A stretch of 64,000 bases of DNA from Paracoccus saliphilus. GTDB taxonomy: Bacteria; Pseudomonadota; Alphaproteobacteria; Rhodobacterales; Rhodobacteraceae. Of this stretch, positions 22,640 through 31,005 are shown piece after piece (the stretch's first letter is position 1; every line of letters starts with the position of its first letter). Position numbers and translations under genes: made by a program. Location: NCBI RefSeq assembly GCF_028553805.1, contig NZ_CP067140.1, forward strand, positions 2,542,001-2,606,000, given 5' to 3'. The notes beneath the pieces are model-generated. The model made no database searches. It saw nothing but the letters and a program-made list of their open reading frames with translations, and was not told the DNA's origin.

Positions 22640-23577
22640 TCCGGGCTGCGCTGATATGGCTGGCACTGGCATGGCCTGCAATCGGGCAGGAGCTGCCAGA
22701 TTGGCAGTATGTCAGGGTCAATGACCTCGCGGAAATCCTGACTGGAGGGGACATTGTCACTCTGGATCGGGCGCTGATCGATCTGAACGATTCCACCGGC
22801 ACCCAGGGAACCGTCGTCACCTTGAAGAACCGGGCGCAATATGGCGGAAGTGACGGACTGGAGCCCTTCGCGACGCGGCTATTCAATCATTGGGGCATAG
22901 GTGACGCCCGGCGCGATGACGGTTTCATGATACTGGTCCTGATCGACGATCGCGAAGCGCGGATCGAACTGGGTGCGGGCTATCCTGTCGCTGCGAATGC
23001 CATCGCCCGCGACATCATGGACAAGACCATGCTGCCCGATTTCCGCGCAGGCCAGATGTCGCAGGGTATACGTGACGGCACACTTGCGGTCATCGACCGC
23101 ATCGCACGCCCCGCCCATAGCGGATCACAACTGACGCCACCCGGTTCTGACATCGGGACGGACACCGGCAAATCTCCCATCTGGCAATGGCCCTTGCTGG
23201 CGATGTTCCTGGTGCCATTCAGCCTTTTTGTCCTGTGGCAGGCGGCTTCGCTTGCCGGTTTGATCGGAGGCGGCATTCGCGAGATCCTGCTTCGCTTCCG
23301 CAATTGTCCGGAATGCAACCATCGTGGTCTTGTCCGCATGTCCGGGGGAGCCGATTTCAAGAATTTTCGCGGTCAGGAGGTTCGGGGCATCTGCTATTGG
23401 CGGGCTTGCCCGGAATGTGGTTGGGCATCGCAGAAAAGTCGTCCCAAGCGGATCAAGATGTTTTCCCCCCATTCAACATCCTCCTATGAGGAGCACAGCC
23501 ATTCCAGGCATCATCATGGCAGTGCCGGCTTTGGCGGCGGCTCATCCTCGGGCGGAGGTGCTTCAGGGCGCTGGTAG
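22636..23577 (+). CDS. TPM-domain (YgcG/psb32-type) membrane protein with zinc ribbon
   Basis: A 313-residue protein that starts with GTG overlapping the ppk2 stop. Signal peptide about 1-17. A TPM domain spans about 25-155 (VNDLAEIL...[23 protein letters not shown] split across the fold). One membrane helix lies near 180-200, [15 protein letters not shown]. On the cytoplasmic side follow two CPEC pairs (about 224-262), which together form a four-cysteine zinc ribbon. The end is a His/Ser/Gly tail ([22 protein letters not shown]). TPM proteins are linked to protein quality control or photosystem repair in other organisms; the zinc ribbon is an unusual addition. Confidence 0.8.
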   Translation: MIRAALIWLALAWPAIGQELPDWQYVRVNDLAEILTGGDIVTLDRALIDLNDSTGTQGTVVTLKNRAQYGGSDGLEPFATRLFNHWGIGDARRDDGFMILVLIDDREARIELGAGYPVAANAIARDIMDKTMLPDFRAGQMSQGIRDGTLAVIDRIARPAHSGSQLTPPGSDIGTDTGKSPIWQWPLLAMFLVPFSLFVLWQAASLAGLIGGGIREILLRFRNCPECNHRGLVRMSGGADFKNFRGQEVRGICYWRACPECGWASQKSRPKRIKMFSPHSTSSYEEHSHSRHHHGSAGFGGGSSSGGGASGRW

Positions 23578-23629
23578 AACGGCTCTCCACATGGCATGAC
23601 ATCATCAGGAACATCACAGGGAGGACGGC

Positions 23630-24373
23630 ATGGATCTGTCGAACGCGCGCGCCATCGTGACCGGGGGCGCCTCGGGATTGGGGGCCGCAACGGCCAATCA
23701 TTTTCGGTCTTGCGGGGCGCAGGTGGTGGTGCTCGATCTCGATGCGGCCGGAGCAGAGGCGGCATCCGTGATCGGCGCGGGCTATGCGCAGACCGATGTG
23801 ACCGATGAGGCCAGCGTGACCGCCGCCATCGCCAAGGCGGTCGAAATCATGGGCGGCATCGATATCTGCGTGAACTGCGCCGGCATCGCGACCGGGGAAA
23901 AGACCGTGGGGCGCGAAGGTCCGCATCGGCTGGACGGGTTTCGCCGCACCGTCGAGATCAACCTGATCGGCACTTTCAACGTGCTGCGGCTTGCCGCCGC
24001 CGAGATGGTCAGGAACCAGCGCGAAGAGAAAGGTGTGATCGTCAACACCGCCTCTATCGCTGCATATGACGGGCAAAAGGGACAGGCGGCCTATGCCGCC
24101 TCGAAGGCGGGGATCGCCGGGATGACGCTGCCGATCGCCCGCGATCTGGCTGGCCAGGGAATCCGCGTCTGCGCCATCGCCCCGGGCATCTTCAGCACGC
24201 CGATGCTGCGCAGTCTTCCGCAGGATGTGCAGGACAGCCTGGCCGCAGAAGTCACCTTCCCCAAGCGCTTGGGCAACCCCGAGGAATATGCCCGCATGGC
24301 CGGTTTCATCGTCGAAAGCGGCTATCTGAACGGCGAGGTGATCCGGCTGGACGGCGCATTGCGCATGCGGTGA
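23630..24373 (+). CDS. short-chain dehydrogenase, 3-hydroxyacyl-CoA dehydrogenase type II-like
   Basis: A 247-residue SDR with the cofactor loop TGGASGLG (about 10-17), NCAG (about 83-86), catalytic serine in NTASIAAYDGQ and the YAASK motif. Aspartate after the second strand (LDLDAAG) indicates NAD preference. GREGPHRLDGFRRTVEINLIGTFN and the ending NGEVIRLDGALRM closely follow HSD10/3-hydroxyacyl-CoA dehydrogenase type II, so fatty acid or branched-chain amino acid oxidation is likely. The ATG follows AGGGAGGA. It overlaps no neighbour and may be co-transcribed with the upstream operon. Confidence 0.88.
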   Translation: MDLSNARAIVTGGASGLGAATANHFRSCGAQVVVLDLDAAGAEAASVIGAGYAQTDVTDEASVTAAIAKAVEIMGGIDICVNCAGIATGEKTVGREGPHRLDGFRRTVEINLIGTFNVLRLAAAEMVRNQREEKGVIVNTASIAAYDGQKGQAAYAASKAGIAGMTLPIARDLAGQGIRVCAIAPGIFSTPMLRSLPQDVQDSLAAEVTFPKRLGNPEEYARMAGFIVESGYLNGEVIRLDGALRMR

Positions 24374-24456
24374 ACAATCGCCATGCGCGATCCTCTTGCG
24401 CGGTGCGGGTGCTGCGGCTAGCGTCAGGTAAAACGCGACCAACAGGAGCCCCTCAC

Positions 24457-25497
24457 ATGCGTCTTTTCTCCACCACCATGCTGGTGTCCGCCCTCGCGGC
24501 ACCGGCATTTGCCGCCGATCCCGAATTGACGGTCTTCGATTGGGCGGGCTTCGAGGAACCGTCGATTTTCCAGGCCTATATCGACAAGCATGGCGATAGC
24601 CCGACCTATGCCTTTTTCGGCGATGACGACGAGGCCTTCCAGAAAATCGCCTCGGGCTTCCAGGCCGATCTGGTCCATCCTTGCAGCCAGATGGTCAGCA
24701 AATATCGCGATGCCGGGCTGATCGAGCCATGGGACACGTCGAAGATCCCGAATTTCGACAAGCTCGATCCGAAATTCCTCGATTCCGAGATATTCAAGGA
24801 TGGCGAGGGCGTCTGGTATATACCGACCGATTGGGGCGCCACCGCGGTGGCCTACAACACCGAAACGGTGCCCGAAGAGGATGTCGCGAGCCTGCAGGTT
24901 TTCGTCGATCCGAAATACCAGGGCCGCACCTCGCTGCCCGACAGTTCCGACGATGTCTGGGCGCTCGCCTATCTGGCAACCGGCACCACCGACTGGACCG
25001 ATGTCACGGACGAGCAATTCCAGGCCGCCGCCGACTGGCTGCGCGAGGCGCATCAGAACGTCGCCGCCTATTGGGCCGATCCGAGCGAACAGGCGCAGCT
25101 GATGGCTTCGGGCGCGGTGGACGTGGCCTGGTCATGGAACGATGGCGTGGTCTATCTGCAAGAGGACGATTATCCCGTTGGTTTCCAGCGCGCGGCAGAG
25201 GAAGGGTCTTCGACCTTTTTCTGCGGCTTCGTGAACATCAAGAACGGTCCGGGAAACGAAGAAAAACTCTATGACTTCATCAATGCCTGGCTGGAGCCTT
25301 CGGCGGGCAAGGCTTTGCTGGATACGATCGGTTACGGCCACACATCGACCGAGGCGATGGCGACGATCGAGGATGAACAGGCAGTCAAGGACGGGTTGAG
25401 CGAGGTCGATGCGCCGATTCTTGCGCAGACCCCGAACGATCCGGCACAGCGGGAAAAGCAGCTTGCCGAGTTCGAGAAGATCAAGGCCGGTTTCTGA
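24457..25497 (+). CDS. spermidine/putrescine-type periplasmic binding protein
   Basis: A 346-residue exported binding protein with a signal peptide of about 20 residues (MRLFSTTMLVSALAAPAFA). The fold is of the PotD/PotF type: LTVFDWAGFEEP at the mature N-terminus, DLVHPCSQMVSKYRDAGLIEPWD and WGATAVAYNTE. It probably binds a polyamine or another small cation. No permease or ATPase genes lie next to it, so the transporter it serves is elsewhere or it acts alone. The ATG follows AGGAG. A copy of the dispersed element starts 3 bases after its stop. Confidence 0.86.
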   Translation: MRLFSTTMLVSALAAPAFAADPELTVFDWAGFEEPSIFQAYIDKHGDSPTYAFFGDDDEAFQKIASGFQADLVHPCSQMVSKYRDAGLIEPWDTSKIPNFDKLDPKFLDSEIFKDGEGVWYIPTDWGATAVAYNTETVPEEDVASLQVFVDPKYQGRTSLPDSSDDVWALAYLATGTTDWTDVTDEQFQAAADWLREAHQNVAAYWADPSEQAQLMASGAVDVAWSWNDGVVYLQEDDYPVGFQRAAEEGSSTFFCGFVNIKNGPGNEEKLYDFINAWLEPSAGKALLDTIGYGHTSTEAMATIEDEQAVKDGLSEVDAPILAQTPNDPAQREKQLAEFEKIKAGF

Positions 25498-25499
25498 GG

Positions 25500-25556
25500 A
25501 AGCCGGGGGCTGCCTGCCCCCGGACCCCCGGGGATACTTGCATGAAGAAGAAAAGG
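25500..25556 (+). repeat. dispersed hairpin-ATGAAGAAGAAG element, copy B
   Basis: The stem CCGGGGGC/GCCCCCGG with loop TGCCT is followed by ACCCCCGGGGATACTTG and CATGAAGAAGAAAAGG. It lies directly between the binding-protein stop and the stop of the convergent Rieske gene, so it could end both transcripts. Confidence 0.75.
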
Positions 25557-25916
25557 TCAGCCCGTGGCCGCGATACGGATCTGGCCATCGCTGACTTCGA
25601 TCGGCACGGCGTCGAGACCGCAATCGGCGCCCTGCAGCACCTCGCCTGAATGGATGTCGAACTGCGCACCATGCGCCGTGCACATCAGTTTCGTGCCATC
25701 TGCCGATATAAGCTGATCGCCACGATAATTCAGCGGCAGATATTGATGCGGGCAGGCATTGACATAGGCGCGGAAGGTTTCGCCAGCGCGCAGGACCAGC
25801 ACGGGGAAGCTGCCCTTTTCGGTGGTTACCGACAGCGCCCGCACATCCTCGATATCGGATGCAGCACAGATCGGCGTGCCCGGCGCGGGGGCCGAGGAAT
25901 AGTCGGTCCAGCTCAT
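25557..25916 (-). CDS. Rieske 2Fe-2S protein
   Basis: A 119-residue stand-alone Rieske ferredoxin. The cluster ligands are Cys55 and His57 (CPHQ) and Cys79 and His82 (CTAHG). The protein is soluble, with no signal peptide or membrane anchor. Proteins of this size act as electron carriers for ring-hydroxylating dioxygenases or as assimilatory NirD-like modules, but no oxygenase is nearby. The start at 25916 has GAGGTTCC upstream. It is convergent with the polyamine-binding protein gene. Confidence 0.88.
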   Translation of the reverse strand: MSWTDYSSAPAPGTPICAASDIEDVRALSVTTEKGSFPVLVLRAGETFRAYVNACPHQYLPLNYRGDQLISADGTKLMCTAHGAQFDIHSGEVLQGADCGLDAVPIEVSDGQIRIAATG

Positions 25917-25982
25917 CGAGGAACCTCCTTCAAGAACGATGCGTTGGTCATAGTCTCAATAGGTGAAAGGGAGAACATCACG

Positions 25983-26186
25983 ATGTCCATTGCACGAGTA
26001 ACCGAGATTTCGGCTTCATCGGAAACCAGTTTCGAGGATGCCGTCAAGAAAGGCGTCAAGCGCGCCAACGAGACCCTTCGTAACGTCAAGGGCGCCTGGA
26101 TCAAGGAGCAGAGTGTCGATTGCGATGGTGGCCAGATCACCGGCTATCGCGTCAACATGATGGTCACATTCATCCTGGACGACTGA
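25983..26186 (+). CDS. dodecin flavin-binding protein
   Basis: A 67-residue dodecin. The segments VTEISASSETSFEDAV, RANETLRNVKGAW and IKEQSVD match the family almost throughout, including the tryptophan (about 39) that stacks on the flavin and the following Gln (about 58). Dodecins form hollow 12-mers that store and protect FMN or riboflavin. The ATG at 25983 follows AAAGGGAG. It is divergent from the Rieske gene and ends at a strong hairpin. Confidence 0.93.
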   Translation: MSIARVTEISASSETSFEDAVKKGVKRANETLRNVKGAWIKEQSVDCDGGQITGYRVNMMVTFILDD

Positions 26187-26202
26187 CGGGACAAGATGGC
26201 CT

Positions 26203-26236
26203 GTCACGCCGCCCGCCATGTCGCGGGCGGCGTGAC
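26203..26236 (+). terminator. long hairpin after the dodecin gene
   Basis: A perfect 14-bp stem, GTCACGCCGCCCGC with GCGGGCGGCGTGAC, has a 6-base loop and starts 17 bases after the dodecin stop. There is no T-run, but its stability and position support a transcript end. Confidence 0.6.
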
Positions 26237-26258
26237 TAGGAAAGTTCGCACATATCAC

Positions 26259-26357
26259 CGCTCGGTTTTCGAGCGATGAATCACGACAGGCACATGAAAT
26301 CAATGAGCCTGAGTCTAGCAGAATCCGGGTTCCGGGATTGCCGTTCAGAACCGGATT
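26259..26357. other. further hairpins between dodecin and nitrile hydratase genes
   Basis: CGCTCG-N5-CGAGCG (26259-26275) may end the minus-strand nitrile hydratase transcript. A second inverted repeat, AATCCGGGTTC with GAACCGGATT (one bulged base), spans about 26322-26357. No gene is seen in 26187-26398. Confidence 0.4.
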
Positions 26358-26398
26358 GCCATAGCAACCTGCGCAATCGAGCCGTTTTGACCGGGCCC

Positions 26399-26803
26399 TC
26401 ATTGCTTCGATGACGCAGCCAACCCGTTTTCATAAAGGATAGGATGACCATGCGGCGTTGCCTGCGCTGCCCGCTTCCAGTTTTCCGTCACCTCTTCGAT
26501 ACTGCCGTTCTCAGCCGCGCCCGCTTCCTCGAGGAACTCCTCGAGCGTCTGCATCCAGGCAGTATAATAATGGGCCGCGTGCTCGGCTCCGGCCGCCTCG
26601 GACGGCAGGTGGGCCGCGACCCGCAGGTGCCTGGCGAGCCGTTCCGTCCAATCCGGCCAATCGAACAGGCCGCGCTCTTGCAGCGACAGGGTCAGGGCAA
26701 AAAGCTTTGCCTGCCAAGGCGCGTGGAAATGCGGTTCGGCGGTGTTGTCCGATAGTCCCGGAATGCGGGGCGTGCCATCCAGGCAGGAATCAACAGGCTT
26801 CAA
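26399..26803 (-). CDS. nitrile hydratase accessory protein (beta-subunit-like)
   Basis: About 134 residues, homologous to the N-terminal helical part of nitrile hydratase beta subunits: EPHFHAPWQAKLFALTLSLQ followed by FDWPDWTERL. Such small proteins encoded after nitrile hydratase genes act in cobalt insertion or subunit exchange during maturation. The start is unusual: TTG at 26803, behind GGGAG and overlapping the beta gene by 14 bases, gives the expected length. An in-frame ATG at 26821 has a poor ribosome site. It is the last gene of the minus-strand nitrile hydratase operon. Confidence 0.78.
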   Translation of the reverse strand: MKPVDSCLDGTPRIPGLSDNTAEPHFHAPWQAKLFALTLSLQERGLFDWPDWTERLARHLRVAAHLPSEAAGAEHAAHYYTAWMQTLEEFLEEAGAAENGSIEEVTENWKRAAQATPHGHPILYENGLAASSKQ

Positions 26804-27452
26804 GATAGGGCTCCCAGGCATCGATGACGACTTCATCCCCGGCTTCGGCATCTGTTCCCCAAAGTTCCCGCGCATCGAAGACCACGGCATATAACCAATC
26901 TGCCGCCTCGCGCTCTCCGCGGGCGCTGGCATCGGCGAAGGCGTGAAAGCCTTGGACGGATGCGATCCTACCGATCTTGTCGCGGGCATAGGATGGCAGG
27001 CGTGTATGGCCCGCAGGTTGCAGGTTTCTGGTCCTGACCCGGTCCCCAATGGCAAATATCGGCTGGCGCCCCTGCGGATCCCGGTCAACGGGCCCGCCAC
27101 GCGACAGAACAGTGGCGACCTCTTCCGCCTTGAGTTTGCGCTTGGGAGGAACGGTGTTTTCTCCGGCCCGCCCCGAGGCAAGCTCTTGCCCGGTGATGAG
27201 TCCCTTGTCGAGCAGCAGCCGCTCAAGTCCGGCAATCCATATCTGGTAGTAGCTCAGGCTGTAATATTCACCCGGCGAACGGTTTTCGCGGGCAAATCGC
27301 GATTCATCGATGGTCCAATGCCCGGCCGCACCGGCGGCAACGGTCAGGGCGAGAGCACGGGCCTCCCAATCGGCATGAAACAGGGGCTCATTCGGTTCGG
27401 GAGCGATCGGCCCAAAGCCATGCCGCCCACCTGCGTCATGCGGCCCGTTCAT
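26790..27452 (-). CDS. nthB: nitrile hydratase beta subunit
   Basis: A 220-residue beta subunit. The N-terminus MNGPHDAGGRHGFGPI is the family signature, followed by the helical region (FHADWEARALALT, SYYQIWIAGLERLL). The SH3-like C-terminal barrel has FAIGDRVRTRN and TRLPSYARDKIGRI. With the alpha subunit it hydrates nitriles to amides. Its ATG overlaps the alpha stop (ATGA). Confidence 0.94.
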   Translation of the reverse strand: MNGPHDAGGRHGFGPIAPEPNEPLFHADWEARALALTVAAGAAGHWTIDESRFARENRSPGEYYSLSYYQIWIAGLERLLLDKGLITGQELASGRAGENTVPPKRKLKAEEVATVLSRGGPVDRDPQGRQPIFAIGDRVRTRNLQPAGHTRLPSYARDKIGRIASVQGFHAFADASARGEREAADWLYAVVFDARELWGTDAEAGDEVVIDAWEPYLEAC

Positions 27453-28075
27453 GCCCGGACCTCTTCGCCCGTGGTGATATCCGGCAGGATGGCCGTGCCG
27501 ATCATGGAATCGCGCGTCACCAGCCCGGCAAGCTCTTCGACGGTCATGTCATCGCTGCCCCTGGGCCGCATCGGGATGACGAGGTAGCGCATTTCGGCGG
27601 TGGAGTCCCAGACACGAACGGATGTTCCCTCGGGCAAGGTCACACCGAATTCCTTCAGCACGGCGCGCGGCTCGCTTACCGCGCGCGACCTGTAGGGCAT
27701 GGATTTGTACCAGACCGGCGGCAGGCCGAGCAGGCTCCATGGATAGCAGGAGCAAAGCGTGCAGACGACCATGTTATGCCGTTCGGACGTATTGAAGACC
27801 GCGGTGAGATGTTCGCCCTGCCGGCCCGTATAGCCCAGCGAATGGATGGCCGCGGTCGCGTCCCGTTCCAGCCAGTCCCGAAACCCGGGATCCGACCAGG
27901 CCAGGGCGACGACATGGGCACCGTTGCGGGGACCGATCCGGTTCTCGTAGGTATCGATGATCCGGTCGAGTGCGGCAGGCTCAACCATTCCCTTGTCGGT
28001 CAGAAGCTTCTCGAGGGCCATGACCCTCGCGGTCATATCGTCCAGCTCGCTTCCGTGATCATGGTCATGCGGCAT
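27449..28075 (-). CDS. nthA: nitrile hydratase alpha subunit, cobalt type
   Basis: A 208-residue catalytic subunit. The metal claw VCTLCSCYPW has Cys105, Cys108, Ser109 and Cys110. Threonine in CTLC and tyrosine after CSC mark the cobalt(III) type rather than the iron type (CSLCSCT). The ATG at 28075 lies behind GGGGG; an ATG at 28093 would add six residues. A histidine/aspartate-rich start (MPHDHDHGSELDD) is common in this family. The amidase usually found alongside and a P47K-type metallochaperone are absent from this window. Confidence 0.94.
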   Translation of the reverse strand: MPHDHDHGSELDDMTARVMALEKLLTDKGMVEPAALDRIIDTYENRIGPRNGAHVVALAWSDPGFRDWLERDATAAIHSLGYTGRQGEHLTAVFNTSERHNMVVCTLCSCYPWSLLGLPPVWYKSMPYRSRAVSEPRAVLKEFGVTLPEGTSVRVWDSTAEMRYLVIPMRPRGSDDMTVEELAGLVTRDSMIGTAILPDITTGEEVRA

Positions 28076-28145
28076 ATCGGCCCCCGCTGTCATCCGGCGG
28101 AATGGAAACATGCATTCCCGCCCGGCGCAAGCATGGCAGGGTCGG

Positions 28146-29918
28146 TCACAGCGGCCAAAAAACCAGGATTGCCGGAACCGAAACGGCAACGATGAGTATC
28201 TCGAGCGGCAGACCCATGCGCCAGTAGTCGCCGAAACGATAGCCTCCGGGGCCGAGGATCAGGGTGTTGTTCTTGTGCCCGATCGGGGTCAGGAAAGCCG
28301 CCGAGGCCGCGACCGCCACCGCCATCAGGAACGGGTCGGGAGAAACCTCCATGCTGCGCGCCATCTCTATCCCGACCGGAGCCGCGACGATGGTGGTCGC
28401 GGTGTTGTTGAGTACATCCGAAAGCGTCATCGTGACAACCATCAGCAGGGTCAGCACCACCCAGGCCGGCATCCCCTGCGTCAGCCCGGTCAAGGCCGAC
28501 GCGATCAGATCGGTGCCACCGGCGCTTTCCAACGCACCGCCGAGCGGGATCATCGATCCCAGTAGGACGACCACCGGCCATTCCACATGGTCGTAGATCT
28601 CGGTCAGCGGCAGGATGCGCGCCAGCACATAGGCAGTCACGACCAGCCCCAAGGCAACCGGCAGATAGACCAGTCCGACAGAGGCCGCCGTCACGGCCGT
28701 CCCAAAAATGCCGATGGCAAGCCAGGTCTTCGTGTTCTGCGTCACCGCGAGGCCGCGATCGGCCAGTGGCAGGACGCCCAGCCAGTCAAGCACTTCGCCA
28801 GAGGTTTCCTTGGGTGTCAACAAAAGCAGGATATCGCCCGGAAGGATTCTGGTTCCGCGTATCTGTTCGCGGATTTTCTGGCCCTGCCGCGATATGCCCA
28901 GAAGAATCGTTCCGCGCCGCCAGGCCAGCCCGACAGAATGGGCGCTGCGTCCATCGAGGCGCGAATCCTCGGGCACCACCACCTCGACCAGTGCCAGCCC
29001 CTCGTTCTCCGCCCGCAGCAGTTCCTCGCGCTGGCTTTCCGCGAAATCCAGCCGGAGCGCCGCGCGGAATTCGTCCAGCGCATCGGGGCTGCCCTCAAGG
29101 ACCAACGCGTCCTGCCCCTCGATCAGCGTGTTCCGGGCGGTGCCGTAACGCCGTTTGCCATCCCGGATCAGCCCGATCAACGCGACATCGGATTTTTCCG
29201 CCGCCTCTTCCAGTTCCCGGACACGCTGCCCGATCAGGTCGCTTTCCTCCGGTACGATCAGTTCCGCGATATATTGTTGAATCTCCGAGGCGGACACTCG
29301 AATCTCCGTCCGGGCCGGGATCAGCCGCCAGCCGATCAACGCCACGAAAATCAGCCCCGCGACCAGCGCCGTTCCGCCCACCGGTGCGAAATCGAACATG
29401 CGGAAAGGCTCGCCAAGAGCCTGCTCGCGAAAACTGGCGATGATGATATTGGGCGGCGTGCCGATCAGCGTGGCCATGCCGCCCAGGATCGTCGCGAAGG
29501 AGAGCGGCATCAGCGACAGGCCCGGCGCGCGCCCGGCCTTCTTGGCGGTCTGCATGTCCACCGGCATCAGCAGGGCCAATGCGGCGACATTGTTCATGAA
29601 GGCCGATAACACCGCCCCGATGCCCCCCATGATCGTGATATGCGCACCAAGGCTGCGCGAGCTGTCGACCAGCGTCCGGGTGATCAGGAAAACCGCGCCC
29701 GAGCGCACCAGGCCGGCAGAAACGATCAGGACCAGTGCCACCACCAGCGTCGCCGGATGGCCAAAGCCCGAAAACGCGTCCTCGGACGGCACGACCCCAA
29801 GGACTACCCCCAGAAGCAACGCGGAAAACGCAACGAGATCATAGCGGAACCGTCCCCAAAGCAAGAGCGCGAAGACAAGGCCGAAAAGCGAAAAGAGAAT
29901 GATCTGGTCCTGGGTCAC
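28146..29918 (-). CDS. SLC13-type permease with two RCK_C domains
   Basis: A 590-residue inner-membrane permease of the citrate/sulfate (SLC13/ArsB-like) family. There are about 11-12 helices in two blocks (about 1-195 and 400-590) with the repeated motifs GTPPNIII and SDVLNNTATTIVAAP. Between them are two TrkA_C (RCK_C) regulatory domains at about 205-375. Similar proteins carry sulfate, C4-dicarboxylates or other anions. The start is GTG at 29918 without a clear ribosome site. It lies 70 bases upstream of the nitrile hydratase operon on the same strand and may be co-transcribed with it. Confidence 0.88.
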   Translation of the reverse strand: MTQDQIILFSLFGLVFALLLWGRFRYDLVAFSALLLGVVLGVVPSEDAFSGFGHPATLVVALVLIVSAGLVRSGAVFLITRTLVDSSRSLGAHITIMGGIGAVLSAFMNNVAALALLMPVDMQTAKKAGRAPGLSLMPLSFATILGGMATLIGTPPNIIIASFREQALGEPFRMFDFAPVGGTALVAGLIFVALIGWRLIPARTEIRVSASEIQQYIAELIVPEESDLIGQRVRELEEAAEKSDVALIGLIRDGKRRYGTARNTLIEGQDALVLEGSPDALDEFRAALRLDFAESQREELLRAENEGLALVEVVVPEDSRLDGRSAHSVGLAWRRGTILLGISRQGQKIREQIRGTRILPGDILLLLTPKETSGEVLDWLGVLPLADRGLAVTQNTKTWLAIGIFGTAVTAASVGLVYLPVALGLVVTAYVLARILPLTEIYDHVEWPVVVLLGSMIPLGGALESAGGTDLIASALTGLTQGMPAWVVLTLLMVVTMTLSDVLNNTATTIVAAPVGIEMARSMEVSPDPFLMAVAVAASAAFLTPIGHKNNTLILGPGGYRFGDYWRMGLPLEILIVAVSVPAILVFWPL

Positions 29919-30171
29919 GGATCAAGATGTAACCCGTTCGATCAGAAGATCACATCGGAAAACGGCTTCGGCTTGCGACATAGGTTTTCCACGCGATGCG
30001 CCCGGGACACAATCCGGCGGTGCACGCACATTCGAGAACGGTGACGAATCTCGCTCCGTCGGGATCGATGCGAAGAGGTCTCACGGCATGACCGGCAGGA
30101 TTGTCGAAACTCCAGATGGTGGCCTCGGCCGCCCTTCCCGAAGCAATCGCATCCGGGACGGGCAGGCTCGA
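29919..30171. other. 253-base stretch between SLC13 and RutR-like genes
   Basis: No supported gene. On the minus strand the frame of the RutR-like gene stays open past its stop for another 73 codons to about 29951 (including SFDNPAGHAV and ECACTAGLCPG) but has no good start and mixed third-position GC. It may be a decayed fragment or chance. Confidence 0.3.
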
Positions 30172-30789
30172 TCAGGGCGCGAGCAGCCGGCGATACAGGT
30201 CGTCCAGAAATTCCTGCGCCTCGCTGAATGGATCATGCCCCTGCCCCAGCACCGCGCGGACCTGCACGTCGAAATCGGCGTAATGCTGCGTCATGGACCA
30301 GATCGAGAAGATCAGGTGATGCGGCTCGACGGTTCGCAACTGCCCTGATTGCATCCAGCCTTGAAAGATCTCGACTGCATCTTCTACCGTCTGGCGCAGC
30401 CTTCCCCCCAGGATCTCGGTCAGATGAGGCGCACCACGCAGGATCTCATAGGCGAAAAGCCGGCTCTCGCGGGGATATTGCCGCGACATGCGCAGTTTCG
30501 CCGCGACATAATCCAGCACCTCCTGCAGGGGCTCTCCCTCGGGATCGATATCGCTCAAGGGCGCGAGCCACATATCCAGAAGCGTGGTCAGCAGGGTCTT
30601 GTGAATTTCGTCCTTGGAGGCGAAATAATAAAGCACGTTGGGCTTGGACAAGCCCGCCTCTCCCGCGATCTGGTCGATCGTCGCCCCGCGAAAGCCGCTG
30701 ACGGAAAATGCGGTCAAGGCACCTTCTAGGATGATCTCCCGGTTCCGGCGCTGAATTCTCGTTAACCCGTTATCGCTCTGTTCGTTCAT
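30172..30789 (-). CDS. TetR-family regulator, RutR-like
   Basis: A 205-residue TetR regulator. The N-terminal helix-turn-helix (about 18-62, EGALTAFSVSGFRGATIDQIAGEAGLSKPN in pieces) is followed by the segments LLYYF/VLYYFASKDE, LDMWLAPL and HLIFSIWSMTQHYADF. These match Escherichia coli RutR, which senses uracil/thymine, along most of the length. The start at 30789 is behind GGGGCAGG. It is divergent from the pyrimidine-degradation operon at 31006, so it most likely represses that operon. The name is withheld because the ligand may differ. Confidence 0.88.
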   Translation of the reverse strand: MNEQSDNGLTRIQRRNREIILEGALTAFSVSGFRGATIDQIAGEAGLSKPNVLYYFASKDEIHKTLLTTLLDMWLAPLSDIDPEGEPLQEVLDYVAAKLRMSRQYPRESRLFAYEILRGAPHLTEILGGRLRQTVEDAVEIFQGWMQSGQLRTVEPHHLIFSIWSMTQHYADFDVQVRAVLGQGHDPFSEAQEFLDDLYRRLLAP

Positions 30790-30861
30790 AACCTGCCCCT
30801 TGCGGTGTTGTCTCATTATTGGGCAGAAATCCTTGCGACGCCAACACAACGATAACGACGC

Positions 30862-30909
30862 TTGACTGCACAAGGCTCCGTGCTAGCCTGATCCTGACTC
30901 TTTGGTCAA
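30862..30909 (+). promoter_or_regulatory. promoter and RutR-like operator of the pyrimidine operon
   Basis: TTGACT (30862-30867), a 16-base spacer and TAGCCT (30884-30889) form a weak promoter. Over the expected start site lies CTGACTC-TT-TGGTCAA (30894-30909). Its right half is exactly the half-site of the known RutR consensus TTGACCA-N2-TGGTCAA, and its left half matches at four of seven positions. The position is ideal for repression by the divergent RutR-like protein. Confidence 0.5.
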
Positions 30910-31005
30910 TAATTGGCGGCACTTCATGGCGTAACGCCCGGAGGGGCCAGACCCATCCATTCGACCTCGCGGCAAGACGGGGCGATCAGACAGGAAGGAA
31001 AACGC

